In this document: one piece after another, positions 7,811 through 15,890 of the stretch
Layout of the letters: each line of letters starts with the position of its first letter
Numbering within the stretch: position 1 is the first letter of the stretch
NCBI GenBank assembly: GCA_013697785.1
Contig: JACCWE010000157.1
Location: 1-49,023, forward strand
Length of the DNA stretch: 49,023 nucleotides
Direction of reading: 5' to 3'
Source: Gemmatimonadaceae bacterium
GTDB lineage: Bacteria > Gemmatimonadota > Gemmatimonadetes > Gemmatimonadales > Gemmatimonadaceae
Made by a program: the position numbers and the translations under genes
The notes under the pieces: generated by a model
What the model saw: only the letters and a program-made list of their open reading frames with translations
Told to the model about the DNA's origin: nothing
Databases searched by the model: none

Positions 7811-10018
7811 ATGCCGCAGCTCCCATACGTTCCCGCGCAGCACGGCCGCTGGATGTGGATTCTCGCATCGATGATGCCACTCGCGTGCGGAGGCTCGAGC
7901 GACAACGGTGGCGGCACCACCGGGCCGCCGGCCACGGTCGCCACGGTTGTCGTCACGCCGAGTACGGCGAGCCTCGAGGTCAGTACACATCTCACCGCGA
8001 CGGCAACGCCGAAGGACGCGAGCGGCAACACGCTGCCGACGCCCGTTTCGTGGCTCACATCGGACACGAGTATCGCGGCCGTGTCGTCGGCGGGTGTCGT
8101 GACAGCGCGGAAGATGGGAACCGCGACGATCTTCGCATCGAGCGGCACCGTGCAGGGAAGCTTCCCTCTCTCGGTCACTGACTCGATCGCCGCAACTGTG
8201 AAGATCGTCGCGCCGCGCGACACGCTCAACATCGGCGGGACGCTCCAGCTCACCGATACCGTGAAGACGGCGAGCGGCAGAGTGCTCGCGGGTCATGCGG
8301 TGACGTGGAGCGCCACCACAGGCGCAAGCATCTCGGCCTCCGGCGTCGTCACCGGCGCCGCGGCCGGCTACACGACGATCACGGTTAGCGCGAGCGGCAA
8401 CGGTGTCGCGCACGCCGCGAGCGACACGCTCCTCGTCTATCCCGTGCCGATCGCCACCGATCCGGCAGCGCCGCTGCTCGCGATCGATGCGACGGCGGAT
8501 CATCACTCGATCAGCCCGTACATCTACGGTGTCAGCACCTTCGGCCTCGACGCCGCGTATCTCACCGACCTGGGCATCGCGGTCACGCGCTGGGGCGGCG
8601 ACGGGATCACGCGCTACAACTGGCAGGTCGACCAGAGCAACGCGGGCTTCGACTGGTACTTCATGGCGGGTGGCGGCGTCGCGACGCCGACATCGGGCGC
8701 GCAGGTCGACGCGATCGTCACGCGCGACAAGAGCGCGGGCGCCGCGACGTTCGTGTCGGTGCCGATCATACAGTGGATCGACAAGGTGAGCGTGTGGGAC
8801 TGCAGCTATCCTGTCTCGGAGTTCGGGCCGCAGCAGTCGGTGAATCCGTACGTGCATCCAACGGTGCGCGGCGCGGTGACGAATTGCGGCAACGGACTGC
8901 ACACCGATGGCAGCCAGATCTTCCTGGCCGACAGCGATATCGCGCGCATCCATGTTGCGAACACCGAGAACACGCAGAAGGCGTGGGTCAATCATCTGAC
9001 GGGAAAGTTCGGCGCGTCGGGAAGTGGCGGCGTGCGCTTCTACGCGCTCGACAACGAGCCCGGCGGATGGGCGAACACGCATCGCGATGTGCACCCCGTC
9101 GCGCCAACCTATCAGGAGATCACGTCGCGCTCGAAGACGTACGCGGCTGCGATCAAGAGTGCGGATCCGAGCTCGTGGGTCGCGGGTCCCGAGGATTTTG
9201 GCTGGGCGGTGTACGTCGGCAATCCGTCGTTGAACGGCGGATTGTACAACGCCGTGTACTACCTCCAGCAGATGAAAGCGTACGAGCAGGCAAACGGTGT
9301 GCGGATCCTGGACTACTTCACCGAGCACTGGTATCCGTCGCCTCCGGGAGTGATCGACTTCAGCCAGGATCCCGGCACAGCCGACGTGCAGGCCGCCCGT
9401 CTCCGCTCGACGCGCACGTTCTGGGACTCGACGTATCGCGAGGAGAACTGGATCGGCACGTACTATCCGCCGGTGCAGCTCATTCCGACGTTCCACAAAT
9501 GGGTGAACGAGAACTATCCCGGCACGAAGATCGGCATCACCGAATACAACTGGGGCGGACAGAAGTCGATCAACGGCGCGCTCGCGCAGGCGGACATCTT
9601 CGGGATCTTCGGACGCGAGGCGCTCGACATCGCGACGCTCTGGGGACCGCCGGATCGCACGTGGCCGGCGGCAAACGCCTTCCGCATCTTCCGCAACTAC
9701 GACGGCGCGGGCGCGAAATACGGTGACACCTGGACGCGCTCGACGAGCACTGATCAGGCTCGCGTCGCTCTCTACTCCTCGCTCCGCACCAGCGACGGCG
9801 CGCTCACGATCATGGTGGTGAACAAGAGCGCGACCGCGCAGTCGGCGCACGTGAGCTTCACGCACTTCACGCCGGCGGGGAAGGCGAGTGTCTACTCGGT
9901 GAGCGGCGCGGGCACCGCGATCGTGAAGGGCGCCGACGTCTGGGTGCGACCGGGCGGCATCACGATGAGCTTTCCGGCGAGCTCCATCACGCTCATTGTG
10001 ACGGCGAAGAAGAGCTAG
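7811..10018 (+). CDS. Secreted GH44 endoglucanase/xyloglucanase with two Ig-like domains (lipoprotein)
   Basis: A 735-residue lipoprotein. A hydrophobic N-terminus ends in a lipobox MPLAC (Cys26), followed by a Ser/Gly linker and two bacterial Ig-like (Big_2) repeats (about 41-122 and 128-210). The rest is a GH44 catalytic domain: VTRWGGDGITRYNW near 258, acid/base Glu in YALDNEP (about 416), nucleophile Glu in GITEYNWGG (about 578), and a C-terminal beta domain. GH44 enzymes cut internal beta-1,4 bonds of cellulose, xyloglucan or mannan with retention. It should be anchored on the cell surface to attack plant polysaccharide. The ATG at 7811 has GGAG eight bases upstream. No other polysaccharide-degrading gene is adjacent. 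Confidence 0.9.
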   Translation: MPQLPYVPAQHGRWMWILASMMPLACGGSSDNGGGTTGPPATVATVVVTPSTASLEVSTHLTATATPKDASGNTLPTPVSWLTSDTSIAAVSSAGVVTARKMGTATIFASSGTVQGSFPLSVTDSIAATVKIVAPRDTLNIGGTLQLTDTVKTASGRVLAGHAVTWSATTGASISASGVVTGAAAGYTTITVSASGNGVAHAASDTLLVYPVPIATDPAAPLLAIDATADHHSISPYIYGVSTFGLDAAYLTDLGIAVTRWGGDGITRYNWQVDQSNAGFDWYFMAGGGVATPTSGAQVDAIVTRDKSAGAATFVSVPIIQWIDKVSVWDCSYPVSEFGPQQSVNPYVHPTVRGAVTNCGNGLHTDGSQIFLADSDIARIHVANTENTQKAWVNHLTGKFGASGSGGVRFYALDNEPGGWANTHRDVHPVAPTYQEITSRSKTYAAAIKSADPSSWVAGPEDFGWAVYVGNPSLNGGLYNAVYYLQQMKAYEQANGVRILDYFTEHWYPSPPGVIDFSQDPGTADVQAARLRSTRTFWDSTYREENWIGTYYPPVQLIPTFHKWVNENYPGTKIGITEYNWGGQKSINGALAQADIFGIFGREALDIATLWGPPDRTWPAANAFRIFRNYDGAGAKYGDTWTRSTSTDQARVALYSSLRTSDGALTIMVVNKSATAQSAHVSFTHFTPAGKASVYSVSGAGTAIVKGADVWVRPGGITMSFPASSITLIVTAKKS

Positions 10019-10066
10019 ACGGGCAAGCGGGGCGTGAACACCGGCGCACGAAGAAAGGCGATCGTT

Positions 10067-10564
10067 TCAAGCACGTCGCCGAGGGCGTCGTTTCGGCCGA
10101 AATGCGCGAAGCACGAAATAGAGATCTCCTCCGCGATGGACGCTCTCGAGTGCGATGACCGCGGCGACCACGACGCTTATTATCAACGCGCGATACCACG
10201 CCTGGTTCTGGTCGGCGGTCGACCACACCACTCGATTCCATAACGTCCCGATCAGTGCGGCCTCGCACACAATACCAGCGAGACTGAAGACGATATCCTC
10301 TCTGCGGCTCGGCGACGATTCCGCGCGCACATCTCCGTGATCGCCGGCCACATAGGGCAGGATGTGGAGACTGGTGGCGTACTTGCCGCGCTTTCCGCGA
10401 CGTTTTCGGAAGCGGAGCTCGGCGCCGAGTATGCGAATCGAGTAAAGCCGCCTGCCGTAGAGGAGCGCGACGGCCGCGTGGCCAAGCTCGTGAACGGACA
10501 CGAGCATGACGAAGAGCGCAGCGAAGGCGCATGATGTGAAGAGGAAGGACTGAATCGCAGTCAT
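10067..10564 (-). CDS. Small M50-type (site-2-protease-like) membrane metallopeptidase
   Basis: A 165-residue integral membrane protein. An N-terminal helix carries VSVHELGHAAVALLYG, the zinc-binding HExxH in a transmembrane setting typical of M50/site-2 proteases. Two more hydrophobic stretches follow (about 88-105 and 127-142). A late ESVHRGGDLYFVL could supply the Asp third ligand. It is shorter than full S2P proteins and lacks PDZ or CBS domains, like small M50B-like proteins of unknown substrate. It is convergent with the GH44 gene and lies downstream of the YbjN gene on the same strand, with a 77-base gap. Active peptidase function is inferred from the motif. Confidence 0.7.
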   Translation of the reverse strand: MTAIQSFLFTSCAFAALFVMLVSVHELGHAAVALLYGRRLYSIRILGAELRFRKRRGKRGKYATSLHILPYVAGDHGDVRAESSPSRREDIVFSLAGIVCEAALIGTLWNRVVWSTADQNQAWYRALIISVVVAAVIALESVHRGGDLYFVLRAFRPKRRPRRRA

Positions 10565-10641
10565 CTATTCCATTCGGGAAGGAGCTCGCAAATCAGACTT
10601 GATCGCGCGGATCGCGTAACGGTGCGCTGAACGAGACGCCG

Positions 10642-11664
10642 CTACGGTCGATCAGGTGACCACGTAGCGTTCTCATACGGCGACATTCCGCCGAAAGCCA
10701 CACGCATGACCGGCGCGCAATGCGCCGAGGCGAAATCTGATATGCCATTCCATATCGACACGATGTCACTCGTTCCGCAGACAGGATTCTCGATGCGTTG
10801 ATGGGTGAGCGCCGTCACCCACCCAGTGCTGCCGTCGAGGATCAGCATGTGCTCGGACGTCCGCTCGTTCAGTCGCAGCAGCAGCTCCTCGACGGCTGGC
10901 CGCTGCGCTTCCGGGACGTGCGTTCCAAGTGTGCAGTAGCTCGTGATCGCGCGCTCCTGCTCATCGACGAACATGCGATGAAAATAGAAGCCCGATATTC
11001 TGTGCCCGCCGAAGGCCACCGACGTACCTTCGCTGCGGATGAATGCAATGTTGGCCGCGGCGAGCGCGCCCAGGACAACCGGCATTAACGGCTCAGTGTT
11101 TACGATTGCTCTCGGAGACTCGCACGGTGCCACGCTCACGCTGGCACCGGTCGACGCCCTCGTTTCCATCTCACCCGTCCGATAATCGAGCCACGTCTCG
11201 AGCCCGTCTTCATTCGTGATACGGGCGCAGTTGCCCCACTCATCTCCAAACGTGTCGGGGTGTGCGCGCACTGCTCGCTCGTGATCCCATCCCTGCGGTG
11301 CACTCAACTCTCCGTGATCGCTCGTTGCCAGCCACGCGTGAATGAAGCCGGCGGTGTGCTTCTCGACCTTCATCCATTCGCACAAACCCCTGGCCTCGCC
11401 ATCTGCTCCGACTATCACGAGCTCGACACACCGATCGTCGACGATGTGCCGGAGGCCAAGTGCCTCGAGTTTCTCGGCAACTCTTCGCGCGTGCATCGCA
11501 AGCAGAAAGCTCACGCACACCAGCTGACTATCGGCGCACGTCCGAAGTGCGCGATGCTCTGGCAGCTCCATCTCGCGCAGGAAGCCCTGCATTCCACCCG
11601 CATAGCGAACATCCAGCGCGGCGCGGCGCACGATCAAGCTCGGTGACTCGACGAGCACACTCAT
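10642..11664 (-). CDS. YbjN-domain protein with an uncharacterised N-terminal region
   Basis: A 340-residue cytoplasmic-looking protein. The C-terminal half (about 190-332) resembles the YbjN/type III secretion chaperone-like fold. It has VFVDEQERAITSYCTLGTHVPE followed by PAVEELLLRLNE, then an acidic strand and the closing VMRVAFGGMSPYEN typical of the family. The first about 150 residues (VRRAALDVRYAGGMQGFL, then a Cys/His/Trp-rich segment WMKVEKHTAGFIHAWL) match nothing I recognise. YbjN proteins are linked to stress and motility regulation in enterobacteria, but no mechanism is known and transfer of that role is unsafe. GGAG seven bases before the ATG supports the start. Confidence 0.6.
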   Translation of the reverse strand: MSVLVESPSLIVRRAALDVRYAGGMQGFLREMELPEHRALRTCADSQLVCVSFLLAMHARRVAEKLEALGLRHIVDDRCVELVIVGADGEARGLCEWMKVEKHTAGFIHAWLATSDHGELSAPQGWDHERAVRAHPDTFGDEWGNCARITNEDGLETWLDYRTGEMETRASTGASVSVAPCESPRAIVNTEPLMPVVLGALAAANIAFIRSEGTSVAFGGHRISGFYFHRMFVDEQERAITSYCTLGTHVPEAQRPAVEELLLRLNERTSEHMLILDGSTGWVTALTHQRIENPVCGTSDIVSIWNGISDFASAHCAPVMRVAFGGMSPYENATWSPDRP

Positions 11665-11917
11665 TCAGCGCTCCTATCGGAGGCGAACTGAATGGTGTGA
11701 GCGAGGTCTGACAGCGAACCGATTCCGTCGGGGTGAGATGTAACGAATCTTTTCGCGAGTCTCCCCGAAACTCGCCGTCAACGTCGCGAGATCTTCCGCT
11801 CCCCCCCTTCCTGACACAGATGATAGGTCCGAGCCCATATTCTATTTCGTGAATCAATGGTGTCGGTTATCGCTCCTCCTGCACGAGCACGCTCGCACGC
11901 ACCCCCTGTCAATACCA

Positions 11918-11931
11918 CCATTGTGCAATGG
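11918..11931. promoter_or_regulatory. Perfect 14-base palindrome CCATTG-TG-CAATGG
   Basis: CCATTG (11918-11923) is repeated inverted as CAATGG (11926-11931) with a 2-base centre. It lies 92 bases upstream of the hydrolase ATG. Symmetry and position suggest a dimeric regulator site, but no cognate regulator gene is adjacent. Confidence 0.4.
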
Positions 11932-11956
11932 AGCCGCGGAGGCTGCGCTCCTACCA

Positions 11957-11984
11957 TAGATGCAGCTTCGAACGACTGCATCTA
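11957..11984. promoter_or_regulatory. Perfect 9-bp inverted repeat TAGATGCAG / CTGCATCTA
   Basis: TAGATGCAG (11957-11965) and CTGCATCTA (11976-11984) are perfectly inverted around a 10-base spacer whose core TTCGAA is itself a palindrome. It ends 38 bases before the hydrolase start, the usual place for an operator over or just behind the promoter. It could also form a leader hairpin; there is no T-tract, so a terminator is unlikely. Confidence 0.5.
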
Positions 11985-12022
11985 ATAGGTGAAGCGAATA
12001 CCCCGATTCCGAACTGCAAGAC

Positions 12023-13075
12023 ATGACCGACGAAAACGATACGAATCAGAATCCCGATCGCCGCCGCTTCCTTGGAGCCGCGGCCATGACCATTGCTGCA
12101 TCGAGGTTCGGCCTCGGCGACGCGAGCAGTCAGCTCATGAGCAGCTCCTCGAAGCCAGCGATCAACCGCGGCGAAGTCCCTCGTGCGTTCGGGCCAGTCA
12201 AGCAGGTAAATGCCGGCGTCCTCGACATCGGCTATGTCGAAGACGGCCCGCACAACGGCCCGCCCGTGATTCTCCTCCACGGATGGCCATACGACATTCA
12301 CAGCTATGTCGACGTCGCGCGGCTGCTCGCCGCGAATGGCTATCGCGTGATCGTCCCCTATCTGCGCGGCTTCGGCACCACGCGCTTCCTCACGAGCGAC
12401 ACGGTGCGTAATGGCGAGCAGGTGGCCATCGCTACGGACGTCATCGCGCTCATGGATTCGCTCCAGATCAAGCAAGCGATCATCGGCGGCTTCGATTGGG
12501 GCGCTCGCACCGCAGACATCGTCGCCGCGCTATGGCCGGAGCGATGCAAGGCGATCGTACCGGTGAGCGGCTACCTGATCGTGAATCTCGTCGCGAATCA
12601 GCAGCCGCTTACGCCCAAGGCGGAGCTGGGTTGGTGGTATCAGTACTATTTCGCTACCGGCCGCGGCGTGCACGGCTACTCAGCCAATCGCCGGGATTTC
12701 AACAAGCTCATTTGGACGATCGCCTCGCCGAAATGGTCGTTCGATGACGCGACCTACAATCGCACGGCTGCTTCCTTTGACAACGCCGATCACGTCGCCA
12801 TCGTAATCCACAACTATCGCTGGCGCCTGAGCCTCGCGAAGGGCGAAGAGCACTACGCTGCGCAGCAGGAGAAGCTGTCTCAGGGACCCGCCATCTCCGT
12901 TCCCACGATCACGATCGGCAGTGACTTCGATGGCGCGGCCGCAGATGGAAAACCGTACGCGAAGAAATTCTCCGGGAAGTATGCGCATCGAGTGCTTCCC
13001 GGCATCGGTCACAACGTGCCTCAGGAAGCTCCAAGAGAATTCGCGCAGGCAATCATCGACGCTGATAGGCTCTGA
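12023..13075 (+). CDS. Tat-exported alpha/beta hydrolase (epoxide hydrolase / haloalkane dehalogenase-like)
   Basis: A 350-residue protein with a twin-arginine signal (DRRRFLGAAAMTIAAS, residues 12-27), so it is exported folded. The mature part is an alpha/beta hydrolase: HGWP oxyanion motif at 86-89, and a nucleophile elbow GGFDWGAR with Asp158 rather than Ser. The Asp indicates ester-intermediate chemistry as in epoxide hydrolases and haloalkane dehalogenases. The catalytic His is in PGIGHNVP (about 331). Ring-opening Tyr residues of the cap (GWWYQYYF region) favour an epoxide hydrolase, but the substrate is unknown. It stands alone behind a palindrome-rich upstream region and converges on the dehydrogenase gene. 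Confidence 0.82.
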   Translation: MTDENDTNQNPDRRRFLGAAAMTIAASRFGLGDASSQLMSSSSKPAINRGEVPRAFGPVKQVNAGVLDIGYVEDGPHNGPPVILLHGWPYDIHSYVDVARLLAANGYRVIVPYLRGFGTTRFLTSDTVRNGEQVAIATDVIALMDSLQIKQAIIGGFDWGARTADIVAALWPERCKAIVPVSGYLIVNLVANQQPLTPKAELGWWYQYYFATGRGVHGYSANRRDFNKLIWTIASPKWSFDDATYNRTAASFDNADHVAIVIHNYRWRLSLAKGEEHYAAQQEKLSQGPAISVPTITIGSDFDGAAADGKPYAKKFSGKYAHRVLPGIGHNVPQEAPREFAQAIIDADRL

Positions 13076-13127
13076 TTCGTGCCTCTAGCCGGCAATGGTC
13101 GCGTCGCGACGGACGGCTGGACCTAGC

Positions 13128-14030
13128 TCACCCCGAAGGCTCCGCCGCCTTCATCACGCGCCCGATCATCGCCGCCCACTCGCACTCGCCCGGCATCGCG
13201 ACCGCGCCCTGCGTCGCTCGGCGCAGCGCCTCGCGCCCCCATGGCGGCATCGCGCGCCAATCAGCGAGCGACGCGAGCAGCGCCGCCATTGGCCCCTCCG
13301 TGTCCTTCAGGAATTCATCGAGCGTCGACGCACCGCTCCCCGCGAGCTCCGTCGCGAGCGGCCCGCGCGTGGCCCACCCCGTCGCGATGCCGCGCGACAC
13401 GAGGTGGTCGAGATCGCGCACGCCAATCGCTCCCTGCGCCACGAGATCCAGCGCCTCGCGCAGAAGCGCCGCCGTGAGCCTGTTGGCGACGAGCCCTGGC
13501 AGCTCGCGCTGCACGATGATCGGCTCGCGACCCGCGAGACGCAGCGTCTCCGCCGCGCGCGCGATCGTCGCCTGCGTCGTCTCGCGGCCGCCGCACAGCT
13601 CGACCACCGGCACCGCGTACACGGGATACAGCGGATGCGCCACCAACAGGCGATTCGCAAACGACCGTCCCTCGCCGAGCACGGATGCGCCGAGTGTCGA
13701 CGTCGAGCTCGCGACGATGGCGTCCGGCGGAAGCACGCCCTCGAGCGATGCGAGCACGGTGCGCTTGAGCACGAGTCCCTCAGGCACCGACTCCTGCACC
13801 CACACTGCGCCGCGCACCGCGTCGGCGGCGTTGGCCGAGCGGAGGATGCGTCCACTCTCCGCGCCCTTGCGCAGCGTGCGTGCGCACGCGAGCGCATCCC
13901 TCGAACGCTCCAGCGCGCGCGGATCGGGATCGACGATCCGCACCTCGGCGCCGTACGACGCGAAGAGCGCGGCCCATCCGCTTCCGATCTCTCCGGCGCC
14001 GATGATGGCGACGGGCGCAGCGCGCGTCAC
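13128..14030 (-). CDS. NAD-dependent 3-hydroxyacyl-CoA dehydrogenase family (lambda-crystallin-like)
   Basis: A 300-residue protein with an N-terminal Rossmann fold (VAIIGAGEIGSGWAALFASYG, residues 7-27, acidic VDPDP after strand 2, hence NAD). The catalytic dyad His lies in VAHPLYPVYAVPVVEL (about 132) with Glu in the same block. A helical C-terminal dimerisation domain follows. The GSGWA form is typical of the lambda-crystallin / L-gulonate dehydrogenase / carnitine dehydrogenase branch rather than fatty-acid FadB enzymes. The substrate is therefore a 3-hydroxy acid or its CoA ester. The GTG at 14030 forms a GTGA overlap with the stop of the upstream nucleoside hydrolase, which fixes the start and shows coupling. 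Confidence 0.85.
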   Translation of the reverse strand: MTRAAPVAIIGAGEIGSGWAALFASYGAEVRIVDPDPRALERSRDALACARTLRKGAESGRILRSANAADAVRGAVWVQESVPEGLVLKRTVLASLEGVLPPDAIVASSTSTLGASVLGEGRSFANRLLVAHPLYPVYAVPVVELCGGRETTQATIARAAETLRLAGREPIIVQRELPGLVANRLTAALLREALDLVAQGAIGVRDLDHLVSRGIATGWATRGPLATELAGSGASTLDEFLKDTEGPMAALLASLADWRAMPPWGREALRRATQGAVAMPGECEWAAMIGRVMKAAEPSG

Positions 14031-15025
14031 TCTGCCGCCGCGCGCAGAGCGGCCGCCGCGAGCCACCGATCGGCACCAGCTGCGCCCTCGGCGAGCGATC
14101 CCGGAGGGAGCCATCGCGCAAAGACGCGCTGTTCGAGAAGCGCCAGCACCTGATGCGCCTGCACCGTCATCGCCACCGTGGCGTATCCACCGGCGGCCGA
14201 GCGCCGCACCGCACCGCGACGCTCATCATCCGAGAGCGAGACGTCGAGACGCATCTCCTCCCATTTGGCGAGCGACGGATTCGCTGCCAGCGCGATCGCG
14301 AGCGCGTCATTCACGATGCATCCATCGAAGTGCTCGTACTCCTCGTGGAAGCTCGCGTAAAAGCGAAGCGCGTCCGCCCAGAAGCGCGCCTGCTGATCGC
14401 TCTCCCCCGCTTTTGCGAGAGCACGAATCGCATTTCCCGGCACGGCGATTCGGCGCGTGACGTCGAGCGGGACGATCCTGAGGTCGAGGTTCGCGTGCAT
14501 CACGAAGTCCGATGCCTCCGGATCCGACCACCAGTTGAACTCGCTCGTGGGCGTCTGCGTCCCCGGCACGCCGAGGGCACCGCCCATGATGAAGATCGGA
14601 CCGAGCGCGTCCGCTATGTCCGGCGCGAACGCGATCGCCGTCGCGAGATTCGTGAGCGGGCCGAGGCAACAGATGGTGAGCTTGTGATGGCCGCGCACCT
14701 GCGCGATGATCGCCTCCGCCGCTCCGTCGATCTCGTGCTCCGCCGGCTGCGAGGGAATCACGTGGCCGAGTCCCTCGGGGCCATGAGTCTCGCGCGCGGG
14801 ACGCGGCTCGCGCACCAATGGCGACGAGGCGCCGGGGATTATCGGCGCATCGATTCCCGCAATGGACGCCACGAGTCGCGCATTGCGCGTCGCCCGCTCG
14901 ATGTCGGTGTTCCCGTGCACCGTCGTGATCGCGACGATCTTCAGCGTGGCGAGCTTCGCGGCGAGCGCGAGCGCAACGGCATCGTCGATCCCCGGATCCG
15001 TATCGATCAAGATGGAAGTCGGCAT
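14027..15025 (-). CDS. Inosine-uridine-type nucleoside hydrolase
   Basis: A 332-residue IU-nucleoside hydrolase. The Ca2+-binding N-terminal cluster ILIDTDPGIDDAVAL (residues 5-19) is intact. Further family elements are TTVHGNTD, CLGPLTNLA, FIMGGALGVPGTQTP and FNWWSDPEAS (transition-state loop). The late NDALAIALA supplies a last metal/base Asp. The enzyme cleaves the N-glycosidic bond of ribonucleosides for purine or pyrimidine salvage; base preference cannot be read. The ATG at 15025 gives the standard start, 14 residues after a longer possible frame. It is translationally coupled to the downstream dehydrogenase and divergent from the ABC operon. Confidence 0.9.
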   Translation of the reverse strand: MPTSILIDTDPGIDDAVALALAAKLATLKIVAITTVHGNTDIERATRNARLVASIAGIDAPIIPGASSPLVREPRPARETHGPEGLGHVIPSQPAEHEIDGAAEAIIAQVRGHHKLTICCLGPLTNLATAIAFAPDIADALGPIFIMGGALGVPGTQTPTSEFNWWSDPEASDFVMHANLDLRIVPLDVTRRIAVPGNAIRALAKAGESDQQARFWADALRFYASFHEEYEHFDGCIVNDALAIALAANPSLAKWEEMRLDVSLSDDERRGAVRRSAAGGYATVAMTVQAHQVLALLEQRVFARWLPPGSLAEGAAGADRWLAAAALRAAAE

Positions 15026-15092
15026 GGACCGTGAAGATGGACTAGTGAGGCCCCGCGCGCCATTCACGACGACGACTTCTTTCTCAGGCGGT

Positions 15093-15098
15093 TAGCTT
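15093..15098 (+). promoter_or_regulatory. -10-like TAGCTT six bases before the first ABC gene
   Basis: TAGCTT is separated from the ATG at 15105 by exactly six bases (CCCTTC), with no Shine-Dalgarno sequence. The pattern matches the presumed leaderless starts elsewhere in the window. No clear -35 is seen. Confidence 0.35.
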
Positions 15099-15104
15099 CC
15101 CTTC

Positions 15105-15890
15105 ATGGTTGCACTGCTGCTCGCGCTCCAGCTCCGCACGATCACAATCGACCAGCGCCTGGCCGCCGACGCCCACGTGCGCGTCGGCGACACAGTCGTC
15201 GTCTCGGCCACGCCAGGCGCCGGCGGGGACTCGGTTGTCCTCGCCGCGATCATCGGGCGGCGCGCGGATCCGAGCGAGATTGCGCGCAGCGACTATCGCG
15301 TGCATCTGCATCTCGATCAGCTTCAGCGTCTCGTTGGCTACGGCGATCGCGTCGACCGCTTCGCCATCGCTACGCACGGCACTCCCGCAGCCGACTCGGC
15401 CGTTCGCATGATCAACGATGCGGCCTTCGGCTTTCGCGCGTATCGATCGCGTGACATCGCGGTGGAGACTTCGGCAACATTCGCGGTCGTGAGCCGCTTT
15501 CATCGCGCGATCGGCGTAATCACGATCGTCGCGAGCGCGGTCTTTCTGCTCTGCATCCTTCTCCTCAAGGTCGACGAGCGGAGGCGCGATGTCGCTGCGC
15601 TCCGGCTACTCGGCATCTCGCGCCGCTCGGTGATGCTCACTGTGGTGCTCGAGGCCGCGTTCGTGTCGGTGATCGGAAGCGGCGTCGGCGTCGTCATGGG
15701 GTGGGTGACTTCCCTCGCCGTGAACTGGCACTACCAGGCGCGCTACCAGACGCCGCTCCGATTCGCGCTCGTGACGAGCGACATCGTGATCTTCGCCGTG
15801 ACGCTCTCGCTCGTGCTCGGCATCGTCGCCGGCGCGCTCGCGGCGCGCCGGCTGGTGCGCACGCATCCGCTCGTTCTGCTGGGTCGCTGA
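15105..15890 (+). CDS. ABC transporter permease, FtsX/MacB type, short N-terminus
   Basis: A 261-residue FtsX-type permease. The C-terminal half has the usual three helices (about 140-165, 185-210, 230-250) and the coupling segment DERRRDVAALRLLGISRRSVM that contacts the ATPase. The N-terminal half is odd: typical family members begin with a long helix after basic residues, whereas here only about nine weakly hydrophobic residues precede the extracytoplasmic part. It may therefore lack the first helix. It opens an operon of five genes joined by 1- and 4-base overlaps or short gaps. The family moves lipids, lipoproteins or peptides rather than solutes. Confidence 0.75.
   Translation: MVALLLALQLRTITIDQRLAADAHVRVGDTVVVSATPGAGGDSVVLAAIIGRRADPSEIARSDYRVHLHLDQLQRLVGYGDRVDRFAIATHGTPAADSAVRMINDAAFGFRAYRSRDIAVETSATFAVVSRFHRAIGVITIVASAVFLLCILLLKVDERRRDVAALRLLGISRRSVMLTVVLEAAFVSVIGSGVGVVMGWVTSLAVNWHYQARYQTPLRFALVTSDIVIFAVTLSLVLGIVAGALAARRLVRTHPLVLLGR

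Larger units (their letters stand above)
11665..12022. other. Divergent intergenic region with two palindromes
   Basis: This 358-base region separates the YbjN gene (minus) from the Tat-exported hydrolase gene (plus). It is less GC-rich than the genes around it. No gene or RNA is recognised. It contains two strong inverted repeats close to the hydrolase start, listed separately, that look like regulator-binding sites. Confidence 0.6.

Noticed and set aside
7709-9865. 718-codon minus-strand open frame opposite the GH44 gene
   Set aside because: Arg/His/Val-rich, no domain, fully antisense to a clear GH44 protein; long antisense frames are expected in DNA this GC-rich.
13134-13151. GAAGGC-tccgcc-GCCTTC hairpin as a terminator between the hydrolase and dehydrogenase genes
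   Set aside because: It lies inside the last codons of the dehydrogenase gene and has no T-run on either strand.
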